From Cupriavidus pauculus (GTDB lineage: Bacteria > Pseudomonadota > Gammaproteobacteria > Burkholderiales > Burkholderiaceae): DNA of 64,000 nucleotides. Position 1 is the stretch's first letter. Each line of letters begins with the position of its first letter. Shown here one piece after another: positions 61,739 through 64,000 of the stretch. The notes under the pieces are model-generated. The model made no database searches. It was given only the letters and a program-made list of their open reading frames with translations, and was not told where the DNA came from. The stretch spans positions 186,001 to 250,000 of the forward strand of contig NZ_BPUO01000008.1 of NCBI RefSeq assembly GCF_022179805.1, written 5' to 3'. The position numbers were made by a program, and so were the translations under genes.

Positions 61739-63244
61739 TTACGACTTGCGCGGCGCGCCACCCAGCAGCGCTGCCACCGGACGCTTGGGCGCCTGACGGC
61801 CGCGCGCGAGTGCTGCGGCAAGCTGGTCTTCGGTCTTCGGCGCGGGCGTGTAGTTGCCCGACGGCTCGTACGGACGCGAGAAGAACGGATCGTCGGACGG
61901 ACGGAACGCCGGACCACCATTGGGCTCGGTACGACGGCGGCGCGAGGTCGGCTGTTCCTCGCTCTCACCACCGTTTTCACGCGGACGGCGCACTTCGGTA
62001 CGCTGGCGGCGGCGGTCGGATTCTTCCTGACGCGCACGCTCGCCGGTCGGATCAAAGCCGTCGAGCTTGCCGCGCGGCACGCTGCGCTTGATCAGCTTCT
62101 CGATGTCGGCCAGCAGGCGGTCATCGTTGCCCGGCACGTAGATCGACAGCGCATCGCCGCTGGCACCGGCGCGGCCGGTACGGCCGATGCGGTGCACATA
62201 GTCTTCGGCGCTGAACGGCAGGTCGAAATTGATCACGCACGGCATGGCCGGGATGTCGAGGCCACGAGCCGCCACATCGGTGGCCACCAGCGCGTCGATC
62301 GAGCCATTCTTGAAGCCTTCCAGCGTCTGCATGCGCTCGGTCTGCGTCTTGTCACCGTGGATGGCGGCGGCGTTGATGCCCTCGCGCTCCAGATGGCGCG
62401 CCAGGCGCGAGCAACCAATCTTGCTGTTCACAAAGACGATGCACTGCTTGGACTGCTGCTCGGTGGCGCGCTGCTTGAGCAGATGCACCACGGCAGCCTG
62501 CTTGTGGCCGTCCTGCACCGGGAAGACCAGCTGGCGCACGTTCTCGTTGGTCGAGTTGCTGCGCGCCACTTCGATCGTCACCGGCAGCTTCAGGTAGCTC
62601 GATGCGAGCTTCTTGATTTCAGGCGAGAACGTGGCCGAGAACAGCAGCGTCTGGCGCTGGGCCGGCAGCAGGTTGATGATGCGCTGCAGGTCCGGCAGGA
62701 AGCCCATGTCGAGCATGCGGTCCGCCTCGTCCAGCACCAGCATCTGCACCTGCGACAGGTTCACCGACTTCTGCTGCACGTGATCGAGCAGACGGCCCGG
62801 CGTTGCCACCAGGATTTCCACGCCACGGCGCAGCGCATCGGTTTGCGGGTTCATGTCGACGCCGCCGAACACCACCGTGCTGCGCAGGTCCGTGTGCTGC
62901 GCGTAGCGCGCCACGTTGTCGTAGACCTGATCGGCCAGTTCACGCGTGGGCGTCAGCATCAGCGCGCGCACCGGATGGCGTGCCGGCGATGCGCTGGCGT
63001 TGGCCATCGGCAGCAGGCGCTGGATGATCGGCAGTGCAAAGCCGGCCGTCTTGCCGGTGCCGGTCTGTGCGGCGCCCATGACGTCCTTGCCCAGCAGCAC
63101 CACGGGAATGGCTTGTGCCTGGATTGGCGTGGGCTTGGTGTAGCCCTGGTCGGACAAGGCACGCAGAATGCGCGCATCCAGCCCGAAGCTCTCGAACGTT
63201 TGCTCTGCTGCTGGGGTCTGGTCTGGGGTGTTCGTCATCGTCAT
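61739..63244 (-). CDS. rhlE: DEAD-box RNA helicase, RhlE type
   Basis: About 501 aa with complete helicase motifs: 'KPTPIQAQAIPVVLLGKDVM', 'AAQTGTGKTAGF', 'PTRELADQ', 'VLDEADRMLDMGFLPDL', 'FSATFS', 'VATDVAARGLDIPAMPCVIN' and 'HRIGRTGRAG'. The C-terminal tail is Arg-rich ('RRRQRTEVRRPREN') but lacks the Gly/Phe repeats of the helicase at 43371. Start uncertain between 63244 and 63238. Probably acts in ribosome assembly or RNA decay. Confidence 0.93.
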   Translation of the reverse strand: MTMTNTPDQTPAAEQTFESFGLDARILRALSDQGYTKPTPIQAQAIPVVLLGKDVMGAAQTGTGKTAGFALPIIQRLLPMANASASPARHPVRALMLTPTRELADQVYDNVARYAQHTDLRSTVVFGGVDMNPQTDALRRGVEILVATPGRLLDHVQQKSVNLSQVQMLVLDEADRMLDMGFLPDLQRIINLLPAQRQTLLFSATFSPEIKKLASSYLKLPVTIEVARSNSTNENVRQLVFPVQDGHKQAAVVHLLKQRATEQQSKQCIVFVNSKIGCSRLARHLEREGINAAAIHGDKTQTERMQTLEGFKNGSIDALVATDVAARGLDIPAMPCVINFDLPFSAEDYVHRIGRTGRAGASGDALSIYVPGNDDRLLADIEKLIKRSVPRGKLDGFDPTGERARQEESDRRRQRTEVRRPRENGGESEEQPTSRRRRTEPNGGPAFRPSDDPFFSRPYEPSGNYTPAPKTEDQLAAALARGRQAPKRPVAALLGGAPRKS

Positions 63245-63517
63245 CAATGGAGTGTCTGTGCAGGGCGCGGAGCCGAGGCAACGGACACGCGTCTGGAACG
63301 GTTCAACGGGCCGAATCGCGGAGGAATCACGCGAAAAGATGAATTGCCCGGAAAATCAAAGACTTGGATTCTACCATCAGAGTCGGGCAGCGGACACCGG
63401 GCCCGCTGGGCAGTATCGGCGTTTGACATGTCAATGACGTGTCAACAACGCGTCACAAAAGCTGGCGAGCATAGCGCCCCGGCCACGTGATCCAATCACC
63501 ATCAGACGCGACCCGCC

Positions 63518-64000
63518 ATGACGACCAATCAGCCTACGCAACAGCCTTCCGACGCCACCCGCCGCCGCTTCCTGCGCACTTCCAGCCGATTCCTGGGGCT
63601 GGGCGCCGGCCTTGCCATCCTCGGCCCCGCATCCTTGGCGGCACCGGCCGTGGTGGCTTCCGGCCGCCCGGCGGCGCCCGACGGCATCCAGCTAGGCGAT
63701 CCATCGGACGACGGCCTGGTGGTCTGGGCGCGGGCCGGGCAGCTGTCGCGCATGGTGGTCGAATACGCCACTGACGCGAATTTCCGTAACGCCCTGCGCA
63801 TTTCAGGGCCGCAGGCCGCCGCCGAGACCGATTTCACCGCACGCACCCAACTGACCGGCCTGCTGCCGGGCCAGCAGTACCACGTGCGCGTGGCCTTTGA
63901 AGCACTCGAGCAGCGCCGTAGCCAAGGCGACTGGATGGCCGGCACCTTCCGCACCCGCGCGATGACAGCAGACCGGCCGGTACGCTTTGTGTGGTCGGGC
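63518..64000 (+). CDS. PhoD-type alkaline phosphatase/phosphodiesterase, N-terminal part
   Basis: From ATG 63518 the frame stays open to the end of the window (161 codons). A twin-arginine signal ('TRRRFLRTSSRFLGLGAGLA') is followed by a PhoD N-terminal fibronectin-like domain ('DGIQLGDPSDDGLVVWARAG', 'TQLTGLLPGQQYHVRVAFEA'). It would be exported folded by Tat and hydrolyse phosphodiesters or monoesters. The metal-binding catalytic domain is beyond the window. Confidence 0.85.
   Translation, partial: MTTNQPTQQPSDATRRRFLRTSSRFLGLGAGLAILGPASLAAPAVVASGRPAAPDGIQLGDPSDDGLVVWARAGQLSRMVVEYATDANFRNALRISGPQAAAETDFTARTQLTGLLPGQQYHVRVAFEALEQRRSQGDWMAGTFRTRAMTADRPVRFVWSG

Overview
The window is high-GC DNA with tightly packed, often 4-nt overlapping genes. 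Gene order and protein sequences (parC/parE, thyA-folA, orn, rsgA, mogA, pmbA, gluQ) point to a betaproteobacterium of the Burkholderiaceae, most like Cupriavidus or Ralstonia. The genus is inferred from protein resemblance only.

Layout. 1-15 kb is ordinary chromosome: the 3' end of a glutathione S-transferase gene, a split chromate transporter, topoisomerase IV (parC and parE on either side of a lytic transglycosylase gene), an MFS transporter, an ABC-F ATPase, an amino-acid binding protein, a BenE-type transporter and an SMR pump. 15.13-22.06 kb is a decayed island bounded by a 19-bp direct repeat of the 3' end of a tRNA-Arg(CCT) gene. It holds an integrase remnant, broken and intact phage lysis genes, two acyltransferases and an IS30-family element inserted in a DUF3800 gene.

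22.4-42.6 kb is the standout region: what looks like one self-contained peptide maturation and export system. Six short genes encode proteins with the same 26-residue leader ending in Gly-Gly. A 1032-aa exporter with two cyclic-nucleotide-binding-like domains and a C39 cysteine peptidase should cut at that Gly-Gly. A PpiC-type chaperone, an HlyD adaptor and a TolC-like channel complete the export path. Around them lie a Ser/Thr kinase, a PP2C phosphatase, a double-FHA membrane protein, a sigma-54 activator, an LRAT-family protein, two DUF4399 proteins and a SUMF1-fold lipid- or envelope-side protein. Four good sigma-54 (-24/-12) promoters precede the LRAT gene and three precursor transcription units, and a 17-bp palindrome GTYGG-N7-CCRAC recurs near them. 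I read this as a phospho-signalling-controlled, sigma-54-driven secreted-peptide system; the product and its purpose are unknown.

43-64 kb returns to housekeeping genes: two RhlE-type helicases, an ergothioneine-type pair (EgtD plus an EgtB/SenA-like enzyme), a TerC gene behind a yybP-ykoY manganese riboswitch, thyA-folA, pmbA/yjgA/mogA, orn, an M48 protease with rsgA, a pirin/LysR pair, gluQ, and the 5' end of a Tat-exported PhoD-type phosphatase. A GC-rich palindromic repeat family is scattered between genes across the whole window.
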